64,000 nucleotides of DNA. Origin: Trissonchulus latispiculum (Eukaryota; Nematoda; Enoplea; Enoplida; Ironidae). Where the stretch lies: the NCBI GenBank assembly GCA_030248195.1, contig JASAND010026383.1, forward strand, positions 29,972 to 93,971. The letters are read 5' to 3'. The number at the start of each line of letters is the position of its first letter. Within the stretch, counting starts at the first letter, position 1. The position numbers and the translations under genes are program-made. The notes below the pieces were generated by a model that saw only the letters and a list, made by a program, of their open reading frames with translations, had not been told where the DNA came from and did not search any database. This document shows positions 13,244 to 25,300 of this stretch, piece after piece.

Positions 13244-13532
13244 TTTCGTTCCCTCCAGAATTCTTGTTTTCAAGCCATCGGTTCATATCGGCTCGAAAGG
13301 ATTTGGTACAGAAGACGTACAGAAACGGATTGGCACAACTATTAAGGGGATAAAATAGGACTAAGAATATCTTAGCCATGGTAATGTTAATAATCGGTAT
13401 GCCGATGGCTGTCGTAATACCAAAAAGTAGGGTTGGGGCCCAGCAACAAAATCCGTAAAAATCAGGACTGCCGGAAATCCGTTTTGCCAAAACCACATCC
13501 TGAATGTTCATCCCGCACTGATTTGTGCGAAC
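13244..13532 (-). pseudogene. Copy of receptor TM6-TM7 exon, broken
   Basis: A 289-bp copy of the 287-bp exon at 42603-42889 with the same acceptor and donor. A 4-bp gain and a 1-bp loss scramble the TM6 segment: the intact gene has LAKRMAVLIFTDFCCW, this copy LAKRISGSPDFYGFCCW. Near the end a 1-bp deletion changes the exit phase from 2 to 1, so it cannot join either tail exon in frame. TM7 with NPFLY is intact. It is a non-functional duplicate, 16 kb beyond the end of the functional gene. Confidence 0.85.
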
Positions 13533-13703
13533 CTAAAATTACTAGAACGAGTTTGAACTAATATTTAAGTTAGTTGAAATATTTCTATGTTTACTGTTTG
13601 GGCTACATAGGTGCTAACAATTTCACTTTCCACTTTGGGTCCGTTTTCCACTTTTTCACTATTTTACCTTTTTCACTTCCCTTCAATTCTACTTTCCACC
13701 AAT

Positions 13704-14816
13704 TGATGGATTGGTGGATCCACTTCCCTGAATTGATGGAACTTGATTGCAAGATGCTGCAGCGATAATTATTTACAAGCTGCACCTGCATTTAAAATGT
13801 GCATTGTTAGCAAAATGCACTGTGTTAGGTTTTTTATTCTAAGGGAAATGTTCTTCCTCCTGTTTCAAACAGTATAGAAACCTCCACGCAATTTATATGT
13901 CCCATATTACATTTCTATTTACAGTAACAGTATATATTCATATTACAAGTGATTTTAAACCGAACCCAATGTGTGAAAGCAGTTATTTCCAACGAAAAAT
14001 TAGGTATATCGACTCTCTCTAAACCGTACTCTACTCGAGAACAGTGCATATTCACTGACATCCTAAGCATTGGACAACACTACACTAGGCATTGGATGTG
14101 AAATTTGCATCTAGTTAGCCAGTTGGCTTTTGCCTGTTACTTTTGTACGTTATTATGTTTGAGTGCATGCAATGCTGTATTGCTCCATCGGACCAATTCC
14201 TCGAGATATTATTTCAGTACAGACCATGTTGAATTGCTTGCCTGGAGTTGTTTGGAGACACTCTTATAAGCTCCTTCTAGCTACAATGAACTGTAACTAG
14301 AAAAAACAGGAGTCAACAATAGTAGACGAAGAACGTTGAGTTAAAAATAAAGCCCAAATTAGCTTTAATGGATTCTGAACTACATAGCATAAATCCGGTA
14401 ACTAAGTTAAAAGTTAAGCGACGATACGTAAACTGACAGAGCATGCTGCTAGTGCCATCATGCTGCAGGTTGCTTGTTTTCAGTTACTTAATAATAACGG
14501 GTGAAAGCATTGTATGATAAACGACCTTTCGATGCTACTAATTAATAGTTCGCAAATACGTTTGGTGACAACTTGTTTATCTGCAGAGAAGTAAAAATGA
14601 AATACAGAATTTTCCATATTGCTTTTAATATTTCGTGTATTCTTCTTTGTTCCAATTACAGCTAATGCGAAACAGTTTCAGTCAGGCATAGCATCATGCT
14701 GGTCGTTTCCATTTGAGTGAATGCTAAATCCTACAGCCGAGGTCAGCAGCTTTCAATCACTACCTTTGTTGGTGACACCACTACGACTTCTTGACTCAGA
14801 TAAGCAATAATATAAT
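13704..14816. other. Unassigned sequence
   Basis: Intergenic DNA without recognised genes or repeats. Confidence 0.4.
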
Positions 14817-14870
14817 ATGGACTTTCGTTTTCTAGTGTTTACAACATTCGTGGTGATAGCGTTGTGCATT
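14817..14870 (+). CDS. Candidate first coding exon with signal peptide
   Basis: ATG at 14817 is followed by 18 codons, MDFRFLVFTTFVVIALCI, which form a signal-peptide core. It runs directly into the donor GTAAGT, leaving phase 0. It could be exon 1 of the secreted lectin gene starting at 20671, which has the same strand and needs a signal peptide. That exon needs an incoming phase of 2, so at least one more exon would lie between. It could equally belong to another secreted protein. Confidence 0.4.
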
Positions 14871-15180
14871 GTAAGTTAAACATAGTTTTCTACCAAATCG
14901 TTTCAATTGAGTATTGGCGGAGTCACTTTGATCAAACTTTACTATAACGGCTTCAATTGCTTATGAGGATTAAAGAAGTTCCTTCCAAAATCATTCCAAG
15001 TGGTGATGCTTAATTTTCTTAAGCTAATCGAGGCACTTTAACCCGAGGATAAGGAATTTTTTGTTTTTGGCCCATAGGCTACAAAAACAGGAACAGGGAC
15101 ATAGATCAGTTGCTTGGGTGGAAAGAAGGCACCAAAGCGAACATTTTGACAATTTCTTAAGAAATGTATTAGATATACAG

Positions 15181-15522
<342 letters not shown>

Positions 15523-15978
15523 GCAACACCTTACAAATAGTGATTTCCTGTCGTCGTTAATATGTACTAAACTGCTGGCGCAATCACTTACCTATGCACT
15601 AACAATTATGAATTAATGTCATTAGGAATTATTTAAATGCAAGTTGAACACATTCATAAACATATGTAACATGCAATAACATACCTTAACGTGTATTAAC
15701 AAACATGAACAAGCAACGTAAATTAAAGTCAGTGCAAACGAGTAACGACAAGAAATTGGCGATGTACTTCAGAAATAAAGTCCATGAAAGGGGGTTTCTT
15801 ATGGCAAGCAAACCAAGAGTAAGCAGCCAAATGTTCAGCCAGCAAGTGACCGCGGACGCCCCTTTTCTGACGGAGAAGTTTCGTCTTCAGTGCGCCCCAG
15901 TGAGTCTCAATGCGCTGGGTATTGGCCCCGGTGCCAGGATCTATAAAATTTTGCGTATGGTTCGGTGCAGATACTTAC

Positions 15979-16247
15979 CCCAAGTAGGAATCCCAGTGTA
16001 GACGCGCCACTCATATCTGGTAATGGTGGTTCCAGCTGCAATATGTTGCTGAATGTGAGGATGAAGGGTGACCACGTTCCGGCGTAAAACTGGGAAAAGC
16101 CGAACTTGTTGGTCTCCGTTTGGATCTTTCCAGACCATTCCGAAAATCCAAGGACCAACCACACGATTTTCATAGCTGGCACGAGCGGGCTTGACGGTTT
16201 TACCCTTCCATGTATTTTCTTGGACCACGGAGGTAACTTTCATCAAT
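15979..16247 (-). pseudogene. ISXO2/Merlin-like transposase domain, frameshifted
   Basis: The segment lies between an acceptor (TTATTCTAG, rc of 16248-16256) and a donor (GGG then GTAAGT). The first frame gives IDESYLRGPRKYMEG, the usual start of the ISXO2/IS1595 transposase core with its first Asp-Glu. After a one-base shift the next frame gives VVGPWIFGMV, LRRNVVTLHPHIQQHI and AAGTTITRYEWRVY. In the family the last motif reads S-D-x-W; here the Asp is Tyr. A shifted frame and a lost catalytic Asp make it inactive. In animals this domain belongs to Merlin-type DNA transposons and their derivatives. No terminal repeats were found. Confidence 0.65.
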
Positions 16248-16587
16248 CTAGAATAAATAATAAAATATAATTAACAAGCCACCAGGATTTTCAAACTTTG
16301 ATTCAAATTTTGAGATTTAGTTTAATTTAATTTAATTTTAATTTAATTTGGAATTTAAATAGTGAAATTTTCTATGATTTAATTAATAATTTGAATGGAT
16401 TTACATGCACAACTTGTCCTGGTACCCCGACTGGAGGGGCTGTCCGCACAGCACATTTCTCTGCAATAATTTACCCAGTCAAATATCAGTCCTTGCTGTG
16501 GCCTAGTAACTCCTAGATTTGAGTAAAAGTATTTGCTTCGACAATGTATACATAATTAGCAGAGCTTCCTTAATCTTCAGCTTCGTC

Positions 16588-16776
16588 CTAAATTTTCCGT
16601 CTCTCCCGGGTTGAGCAAAGAACGAGTATGGAGGCAAACCCGGCTGAATGTGCAAGTTTAAAATGGTTGCAAGTCCAGACCGAGCGTTCCGATACCGCTT
16701 GCTCCCGCTGCAGCAAACGCTGGGTCTTTCTCGAATCGCAACATCGTAGACTAAACCATGACAGCATCGTTTTCAT
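16588..16776 (-). pseudogene. Possible N-terminal part of the same transposase
   Basis: A minus-strand frame upstream of the transposase core, with WFSLRCCDSRKTQ followed by a basic LLQREQAVSERSVW stretch. It loosely matches the zinc-binding region and the S-x-R-x-G-S-x-F-like segment that precede ISXO2-type cores. The match is weak and may be chance. Confidence 0.25.
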
Positions 16777-16921
16777 GAAGTAAGCTTATTGCGTCTGAGT
16801 TAGGCAAAATGCCATTCTATATATTCAATTCAACAATATTCAACTGCCAGTCCCTTCTAATTGACAGTTAGGTAGTAGTAATTTCTATCAAAGTGGGATC
16901 GCGAACAGCATCCATTGCAGA

Positions 16922-17128
16922 GTGTTGCTACTACTGTGCCTAGGTGTAATTGGCTTCCTATTATATGGCATTTTCCTAGCGCCAGAAAGTACACTTAATT
17001 GCAGAATGTCTCCTAAAAATGGCGCTTGTAACGGAACTTACCTTTTCAATAGATTTGTGTTATATAAATCTTTTGTATTTAGTCCCGACAACTACGTCTA
17101 CACCTGCTTGTCATGTTGCGGTGATTAA
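16922..17128 (+). CDS. Candidate small secreted cysteine-containing peptide
   Basis: A 68-codon frame starts with a hydrophobic stretch, MLLLLCLGVIGFLLYGIFLA, that would serve as a signal peptide or anchor. A short mature region with six or so cysteines follows, ending YTCLSCCGD. There is no family match I can name and no TATA or polyadenylation signal clearly placed. It could also be an exon within the surrounding plus-strand gene region, or chance. Confidence 0.25.
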   Translation: MLLLLCLGVIGFLLYGIFLAPESTLNCRMSPKNGACNGTYLFNRFVLYKSFVFSPDNYVYTCLSCCGD

Positions 17129-17204
17129 TTGATTTGTAACAGCTGTGCAATTTTAGTTTGCAATCAGTTTACTACGTATCAACGACGACAAGAACTCACT
17201 ATTT

Positions 17205-17390
17205 GTAATGTGTGTGCCTCCCGGAGTACAGCGTTTTGCAGTAAACCTTTAATTTAGTAAGGTGTGCGTCTATCGGAGTAGAGCGTTTTACAGTATACCC
17301 GCAATTTTGTAAGGTGCGCGCTTACCGGAGTACAGCATTTCTGACAATTGTGAAAAACTGTAATTTGTCCGCCTAACGGAGTATCACCAT
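17205..17390. repeat. 52-bp tandem repeat, about 3.5 units
   Basis: CGGAGTA recurs at 17222, 17273, 17325 and 17377. Each is followed by a CAGCGTTTT-like block, with TAAGGTGYGCG-like sequence before the next unit. Units differ by 15-30 percent. Confidence 0.7.
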
Positions 17391-19531
17391 TTGTTCATAA
17401 TATTATTATTACTATTTATATAATTGGTATAATATATATTTAATAATATTAATTAATAATATTTAATAATAGTTCATAAGAATTAATAATATTTAATATA
17501 TTTTAATTTAACAATATGATATTATACTTTTCAAATTACTATTTTCATTTCTCTCTGTAATTCATTGTAGCTAATTTCCTGGGCTTTCATAAACTTGGTG
17601 GGGAGGAACTGACTTGACTCTTCTGACGTTTGATTAGTCTTATAGTGGTACCCAATTAGACAGGTTGAAGAAAGTTGCTAAAGAAAGGTCGAGAGGTCAT
17701 TTTTAATGACCATTGCTTTTTTCTTATAAATTTTAAGTTTTACATTATTAATATTCAGAGCTTAGACAATAGATTTAAATGTGAGTCTTAGAAATTGAAG
17801 ACATGTCTTCGTTGCTAGCTCAGCATAGTCGTAGAAATAAATGTTTTTTTTATTTTTGTCATAAAGCTGAGTCCAACTGATTCCGAAATTAAAGTCCATG
17901 TGATGTGATTCTTTTTTAATTCATTTAAATTTCATATCAATTTATTATTAAACAATCGTCATTTCGAACTTAACTTAGCATTTTCTTAGGATCGTACAGT
18001 CTTCAAGATTTCACCTTTTTCTTACACTCCTAGTTCCCGCATTTATTCATTTTTCTGAGCATATAAATGCGGCTACCTTTGAAGTTGCATGAAAATCACA
18101 TGGTTCAGGTTGAAGGTTCAGAAAATAATGGTAGCTGTCTCAAAGCGCTTTCGACATATGAATAACATTTTCGCTTGGTACATTTTTTGGAAAGACTTTA
18201 GCAAATATGTAAAACTTATGAGGAGAGGAATGCTAGGGTCGTTAAGAAATGACGTCTCCCCTATTTTAAACACTGTCTTTATGTCCTACCTAGTTATGAC
18301 TGGGTACCTCTTATACTAATCAAGCACAAAAATAGTCAAGAAGTCAGTTCTTCCACATAAAATTTACAAAACCCATGCTACTTTCAGAATATCTGCAATG
18401 GTGATAGCGACAGAATGAAATCTTACGTCAGGTGTTTGAAAAAAGTAGCAGTCCGTTGCGTAAGGAAGTTAGTATCTCCTAAAACATTAAAATGTGATTA
18501 AAAGCATAAAGTTAGAATTCATAAGTAATAGTTTACACTTGACCTAAGCGCAGATAACTTCTGGCACCAGCATGCAGACTTAAAGTAAAGTGGGTCGCAA
18601 GAGATAAAATAAGACGACAATAACTGAAGACGATCAAAATTTCCAACTGCACGAGCTGCCAGCATTACGGTAATTTTTCTGTGGAGTGTCAAAACGCCAA
18701 GTAGAAATATGAGAACTAAATGGGAACTTTTGATTTGTAAGATCATTTACAATTGAAAAATCTCAAGAATCGTTCTTCCGGCTTGGCAGAGCTCTGATTC
18801 AATAAAATATGGTAGACTTTTGCGAAATAGCGAAAAAACCTCAGAGAATTATGCGACAAAATTAGCTTGTAATAAACGACATGCTTTCCCATTAATATAC
18901 AATCAGTTAGAAGCTTACTGTCATAATATGAAATCTTACTTCAATATTGTTGAAAACTACATATTTGTTGATTTTTATTACGTTACTTTTATTGAAAAAA
19001 TATCAGGACAGGCACTCCAGCGCAAATTTCTTTGCTGGAAATACAATACTTCAATTTTTTATCAAACATCCATCCAGTAAACTTATAGCAATTGAAGCAA
19101 CTTTTGCGCAACGACACATACGACATAAATTTGAATAGCCTGAAGGTGTAAACCAAAATTTAGAACAAAGACTCTGTGTGGAAGTTGTTTATGGTGGCTG
19201 TCGGATGGATGTAACAGCAGCTATCTAGCGGAAGAAAAGTTGTGCTGTATTCAAAAGAACGTCGTGCATTTTAAACAATTCTAAAAAATTGCATTCAGGT
19301 GCTTTTATCTAGGTGTTGGAGAGCAGAAGAAATAGAAACAAGAAAGATGACCAGAAAATGTTACCGAAAGCTGCGAAAGAATCAGCGCAACTTCTTCAAA
19401 AAAGGAAAGATCTGCTCTCTTAAATTCAATGACAGGTAAATCTATGTAAATATATATTTTTTACAGCCACCTCCGGTTAGGGGTAGTGCCAGCTTAGAAC
19501 GTATGCATTTTTTGAGGGAAGGGGCATGCTG

Positions 19532-19625
19532 ACACAGAATAATTGCCATAGCAATTACCCGAGGTGTTCTACAAGGCCATCAGTACGTCCATTACGTCCG
19601 CCGTAATAGAGGTGCTGTAGCTCCA
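19532..19625 (+). repeat. Dispersed repeat, copy 1 of 2
   Basis: The sequence starting ACACAGAATAATTG and including ACCCGAGGTGTTCTACAAGG is repeated in the same orientation at 48006-48107. Only these two copies were seen. No terminal structure is clear. Confidence 0.6.
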
Positions 19626-19689
19626 CCAAGCAGGCGGCCACCCCTTGACAATCTCGGTAAATTGCCCAGGAGGGATATTTGAAATACGG

Positions 19690-19775
19690 TGCTAGAGCAT
19701 ATTTTTTGTTCAAGCTCTAGACTTGACATGATCCTCCACTTGTAGCGCAGTAAGAAACCACTGAGCTACGGGAAG
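19690..19775 (-). other. tRNA-like remnant
   Basis: The minus strand reads CCCGTAGCTCAGTGGTTTC, an A-box-like start, and about 45 bp later a weak B-box-like GAGCTTGAAC. The cloverleaf is not intact. It is probably an old tRNA-derived repeat. Confidence 0.3.
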
Positions 19776-20670
19776 TTTATTTAAATATATTTAAGAATAT
19801 TACATCGTGTTAGGAAATGCACTATTAAAACAAAACCAATGTCAAGCGCTTGTAGCATAGGGTAATGTCTTAGAATAGGTCGCGAACATTGGGGAGGCAT
19901 TACAGTTGGCATTCTACAGTCACCGACACGACATACACCGACATACACTGACGGCGCCGTTTATTGAAGATACCTAATTGAAATTAGTTCATGCAAATTC
20001 ATCAACTGAATTTATTAAGTTTAGGCTGACCGTTTTTTACCTAGATCAATTTTATGTTGCACAGCACTTCTAGTTGTCTAGCAAAGTAACTTAAAGTAAC
20101 ACAAGCTGTTTGCATTATTAGCTACATACTCAACAAAAGCAATTGAGCGAAAATATCATGCAGTATAGCACCTGTAGATCATACAGCATGAATGAAGCTG
20201 TCGACTCACATTATGAAATGTAGGATGAGTGGGGCCAAGATTGTTAATAGGATGGGCTGCGGGCAGCGACATAGGACCGAACTCTGCCTGCATTCGTATA
20301 TTCATCTATTTTTAACCGAACGCTCCTGGTTGCCGAGCGACCACAATAAAAAGTCCGCAGGTCAAAGATATTGTCAAAGCATTCCCATTATATTGTAGTT
20401 TTTTTAGCGCCACCGTTATTTAGAGTTTAGTGTGCACTAACTCATTAATAAATATAACCATCGAGTGCAGTTCAATAGCAATGAGCAGCAATAGTTGGAT
20501 TGTCTAGTACTTCGAACTTATTTGGAGCTTTTCAGCTAATATTCACAATGCTTTAGCCATATACAGAATTATATACATAAAATTTCCGTAATATACACAA
20601 GTACATACACAATTTAGAACTGAATATGCAAATTTTGCATTATGTCACTAAAGGTTCTTTGCCTGTTTAG

Positions 20671-20790
20671 ATGCGTGCGATGGAATCCCTACGCAACTTG
20701 GATTCAGCTGCCACTGCTTTGTCAATTTCTAAACGGATGTGCTTATGAAAACTGCAGGGACCAGTTTGAGAAGTGTGCATCCAGTCACGG
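20671..20790 (+). CDS. Lectin gene: cysteine-rich exon A
   Basis: The exon runs from acceptor GCCTGTTTAG to donor GTATGT (120 bp, entering at phase 2 and leaving at phase 2). It encodes CVRWNPYATW, a hydrophobic stretch, then GCAYENCRDQFEKCASSHG. The even spacing of cysteines points to an extracellular disulfide-bonded domain that I cannot name. It joins exon 21309-21721 in frame. An upstream signal-peptide exon is expected. Confidence 0.6.
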
Positions 20791-21308
20791 GTATGTCCGG
20801 AAACTTTAATAGAGCAAAGCTTGTAAATTCTTGGTTTTCTTTGTCGGCATGTGAGGGATCAGTAGTACGATAATGACAGTAGACTATCACGGGGGTTTAG
20901 AGGGTGTGCAGCACCCCTCAAGATGTCCTTTTCAACGTATTATGGTAGCCCCTGGCAAATTCCTGGTCAAGGTACAAGCTCTTTCAATAACTCCTGTCAT
21001 TAGGACATCAGGACATTAGTTTTTCCTTTGGATCGGACCTTATGTTGATGAATAATTGTGAGAAACCTTGTTCAATGTTGTTCAAATAATGCATATGAAA
21101 TATCTGTGAAACCATCCATGCAATACAGGGGCTTTACTTGATCGTGCAAAGGCTAAATAACCGCGAACTCATTAATACTGTCACAGAACGATGTATGCAT
21201 AAAGGATATATGTATATAATATAAACTATAAAACCGATAGTTCCCTTCAACGGGGAATTGCTGTTGAACCAATCTTTATATGCTTTGAAGTAGTACATAC
21301 AATTTTAG

Positions 21309-21721
21309 TTGCCCTCAAGACTCACAAAAGAGAGCTAAAACTGAGCAGTGTTTTAAACAAGGATTGGAGGAACTGGAAAAGCCGAGCGCTTGTGGATTTC
21401 TTCCTGATGTACCATGCATACCAACAACCACTAACACATCTACAACTCCTACTGCTACCGCTGCAACCACTACTAGAACCAGTACTGCTGCTACCACCAC
21501 TGTTGCAACCACCACTACTACCACTACTGTTACCACTACCACTACTACCACCACTGTTGCAACCACCACTACTACCACTACTATTACCACTACCACTACT
21601 ACCACCACTGTTGCAACCACTACTACTACCACTACCACTACTCCCACCACTGTTGCAACCACTACTACCACCGCTACCACTGATACAGTATCCACTACTG
21701 ATGAAGTCTCAACTACTGCTG
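21309..21721 (+). CDS. Lectin gene: cysteine-rich end and threonine-rich stalk
   Basis: After acceptor ATACAATTTTAG the exon encodes CPQDSQKRAKTEQCFKQG, then ACGFLPDVPC. About 100 residues almost entirely of Thr with Ala, Val, Ile and Pro follow, encoded by ACC/ACT repeats, as in O-glycosylated mucin-like stalks. If the donor at 21722 (GTACTA) is used, the exit phase is 1 and the stalk runs directly into the lectin-domain exon. If not, the frame ends at TAG 21739-21741. The repeated codons probably vary in number between alleles. Confidence 0.65.
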
Positions 21722-22187
21722 GTACTACATTTAATTGGTAGTATGATTGCCTCTGCTGCTTCCACTGCTTCTAATACTATAGTTAGATGGAACTGTAGTA
21801 CGATATTATTGATTTGCACCGTACGCATTACATTAGTGACCTTAACACGTAGTATAGTCCCGTTATAGTGTATGGAAAATTTGCTTACTCAGTATGGTGG
21901 AGCTCGATGAGTAGACCGTCAAAGACTTTATAGTGGTATATGATCAAATATACGAGATGGCACACAATATCTTTACTGCTGCTCTGAATGCAGTTACCGC
22001 ACATTTGTGCTGGTAACCCGTCATGCTGTTGCATTGCTGGAAATGTCGCCTCAAATATTATGTATGATTTGGTTTGGTGGGGCGCGATATTTTAATTGTA
22101 ACACAAATAAGTCAGGGTTTAGCAGTTTCCGTCAAGCACGATGATCTCGTTAATGTTTTTGCATTTAAGACTATTCCTGTCCTGCAG

Positions 22188-22338
22188 GTTGGGATAAACA
22201 AATGTTCGGATGCTACAAGCTGTTGCCAGGACCTAAGAATTACTACGAGGCATTAGCAGCGTGCCAGGAAGAGGAGCCCAATGCCACACTTCCGGTTTTT
22301 GTAAACGATGACCATCGAGAAATGATGAGAAATCTCTT
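22188..22338 (+). CDS. Lectin gene: first half of the C-type lectin domain
   Basis: The exon runs from acceptor CCTGTCCTGCAG to donor GTGAGT (151 bp, phase 1 in, phase 2 out). It encodes WDKQMFGCYKLL, a short loop, YYEALAACQEEEPNATLPVF and a segment ending HREMMRNLL. This is the normal opening of a C-type lectin-like domain: W-x(n)-C-Y, the helix with A-x-x-x-C, then a strand and a second helix. It follows the Thr-rich stalk in frame. Confidence 0.75.
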
Positions 22339-25300
22339 GTGAGTTATTCACTTTCACATCGTCAGTGCAGAGGAAGAGAAAATGTATAACCTTTGGTAAA
22401 CCTTGAATATGTTTAACAAAGTCGTATTGCTGTACATAATCTGTAATTGCTGAGTTGCGATAACAAAACATGAAGCTGTAAAATTATATCATGTCGCAAT
22501 ATGGTATTGATGTAGGATTATTTTCTCAGGAGAAATTTGTAATGAAACGGGCTGAAATCTGGGTCGAAAATCCGTTACACAGAGAGGCAGACAGCGAGAT
22601 CTGGATCTACTCTTAGGTCAAAGGTTCAAGCTAGCCTAGTTTGGATCTAACCTAATCCAGACGGTCCGCCTGTTGGGTACGTGAGTTCACTAGTGCCTCA
22701 GGGGAAATAGTTATCAAGGGGACAGTTACGATGCTTAACTGACACCCACGGATCGGTACCAGGGGTTACTGCGCAAACGACGAGAACTTTAAAGTCGGAA
22801 CAATCGTCACACTCGAAAATGCAAGACCAGGGCTCCGTATGCGGGCTTCCTTCGGGCTCACTATCAACAGTCCAAGCTTAAATCTCAGCACGATTCCACG
22901 GCTGTGAACAGTCGCAATAAAATGCTACCTCCGAATGCTCATTCTCAACTAGAGAACTACCCTCGTGAACTAGGAAAAGTATGCTAAAACTGTACTGGTT
23001 GTGGCACTCAGGACAGCGATGAAAGGGTAAATTAAGCTGGTGTTCAGGCTCACTAATGTCACTAAAATCACTAAGGTTTCCCTCTTCTTCACCGTAGATA
23101 AACTGAATTGGCTCCAGACTGATCTATTTATCTAGATATCGTCGACTCAGCGGTATCCTATCTAATCTAGTATCAACTACAACGACTTAAGCTCTGATCC
23201 TAATAACATCTTTACTATTACAGGTTAACGTACAACTGCACACACACACCAGATCAAATACACTACAAATCTATTGAAACAACTGATACGACAGGAATCC
23301 GTTCACCGCCTAACAACTAAACCCAAAGCTATGATCAGTCACAAGTCCTTACTCCGAATCTTAGCAGAGGAACTAAAGCTGAAATCTTAGAAAATTTTGG
23401 AAAGAAAGAAAGAAAATTTTGGGAAGATTAGTATTTTAGCCTAATGGTTGCCACACGTACACTCACGCACGCACTCACACAAACAGTACTTGCTTCTCAG
23501 ACTGCGAAGTGATTCGCAGTAACACAATGATTTGGTTTTCGGGGTCGAGGGGGGAGGTTCCCTATATGCTCCCTATATGTACCTGAAAGTGTGCACAAGT
23601 CCACCCGTTCCCGGTCACGAATAGTTACCAGCAATACGCACAAGCAAAGAACCAATAACTATTCTATCCTCTGATAAGAGGACGGCCTGTAATTTCTAAA
23701 CTTTGCTTGAACTTTAAAGAGAGAGAATTTGGGCAGATTCGGTAGAGCAAGCAAAAACAGAGCAAATCAAAGAACAGATAATTTTAGACAGAAAAGCGGC
23801 AGACATTTTTGACAGTTAAACAGTGTGAATTGGCAGATCTTCGTTTCTCTTCAATAGAGCAGATGCAACATCCAACCCACGCTACAAATCCCAATATGAC
23901 AGTCCTAGATTGATCCGTGCGTCCCTAAGCCAACGTTTGGCTCTCAGAAAAGTTCTCGAGCTCAGGAGATAACTCAGTAAACTGACGTTTGGCGGCTAAA
24001 TCCCGAGTGATCCGGACACAGCAGCGCCTGATCGAGAACCAGGAAAGAGAGGCTAGGGGAATCCGGGATTTCTCACACTGGATGATAGAGCAGGAAACTA
24101 AATAAAATAGAGCAACTGATGTCCAGGAGCAGTGCAAACGGAGATCCACAGGACGACAGACCAAGAAGAAAAGCAGAAGATCGCAGCGATGCAGAGGCCC
24201 GAAGGCGGCACTCACTAGAACTGAATCAAATGGATTAAAACCTTGTCGGTATTAACTGGATTTCGAAACTAGGGGAAAGTTGCGTATATTTTAGGACGAA
24301 AATCAGAAAATAACGATTTCTAGGACGGTTGAGCCGAAATACTGTCGGATTTTAAAGGTTCTAAAAATTGTCACAAAGGCTGAATTAAGACTGGTTCTGA
24401 AAGTCCGGAATGAACAGCCAAAAGCTGGTCGAAAGTGAATTTTCGAATTTTTTGAAGGATATTTTACAGAGGGGGATTTCCATCAGAAATCACCCAACGA
24501 CATATCCTAGATTTCCTTCCCAGGAAATCTAGGGAAATCCAGCTAATATCTGCCGATATTAGCACACAGTACATGAAAGCAGCAATAAATCTAGTGTCAA
24601 TAATCTAGGGCTTCGAGAGCCCGGCTTTTAACATGACAAGGAGGGACTCTAAGTCTGATTAGGTATTTTAGAACTAGCACTTACAAACATTATAAAAGAC
24701 CTAAAGGGGAGGGGCAGCTCACCTAGAGGAGAGATTCAAAATAGGCTTCTGAAGCCAACCCATTTTAGACGAACCATTCCCCCAGGAGCACTCAAAATCG
24801 CAACCTAGCGTTCCAAGGTGTGGACAAATTTTGGAGGGCGGTATCCTAGAAGGGGAAAGGCAAAGCCTCTCCCACCAGAACATTTCAAGGGTGTCTGTGA
24901 TTTTCTCCCAAAAACCTCAGAATCGAGAGCGGCCATCCGCTAGTACCCCAAAATCACGGACTGACTGGAAACTGCAAAATTTGGTCTCACGTTGGCTTTC
25001 TTTGCCGTCCTCTTGCAATCATCTTTTTGATGATTGGTTGCTTTCATGATCGCGTTTTGGCATTGGTTGGTTTGAAAGGAAGGACCCAGCCTCCTTCTTT
25101 TGAATTTGCACCTGAGCAATTCGTCATCCTAGTTGCGTAACTTTTTATGGTTTTGAATCCGATCTCAAGTGGCCCAAAGTACCCTAACAGCCATGGCCCT
25201 AAAACTTTATGGCGTTTTTGTTTTGGAGGACCTTTGTCCTGAGTTTCATTTCTAAAGATTCCAATACAATTTGCAAACAGACGCGCAGGCGAAAGGAGAG

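Larger units (their letters stand above)
12167..13703. repeat. Segmental duplication of part of the LGR-type receptor gene
   Basis: This 1.5-kb block is collinear, in the same orientation, with two separated blocks of the receptor gene: 31522-31786 and 41916-43060. Here the two are joined without the 10.1-kb transposon array that separates them at the functional locus. It contains copies of three minus-strand receptor exons, described separately, and all are damaged. Similarity ends at about 12167 on the left and 13703 on the right. Confidence 0.9.
17391..20670. other. Unassigned AT-rich sequence (possible intron)
   Basis: No exon is supported here. If 14817-14870 is the first exon of the lectin gene, this is part of its first introns, and a phase-adjusting exon should lie somewhere in 14.9-20.7 kb. 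Two repeat fragments are listed separately. Confidence 0.4.
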
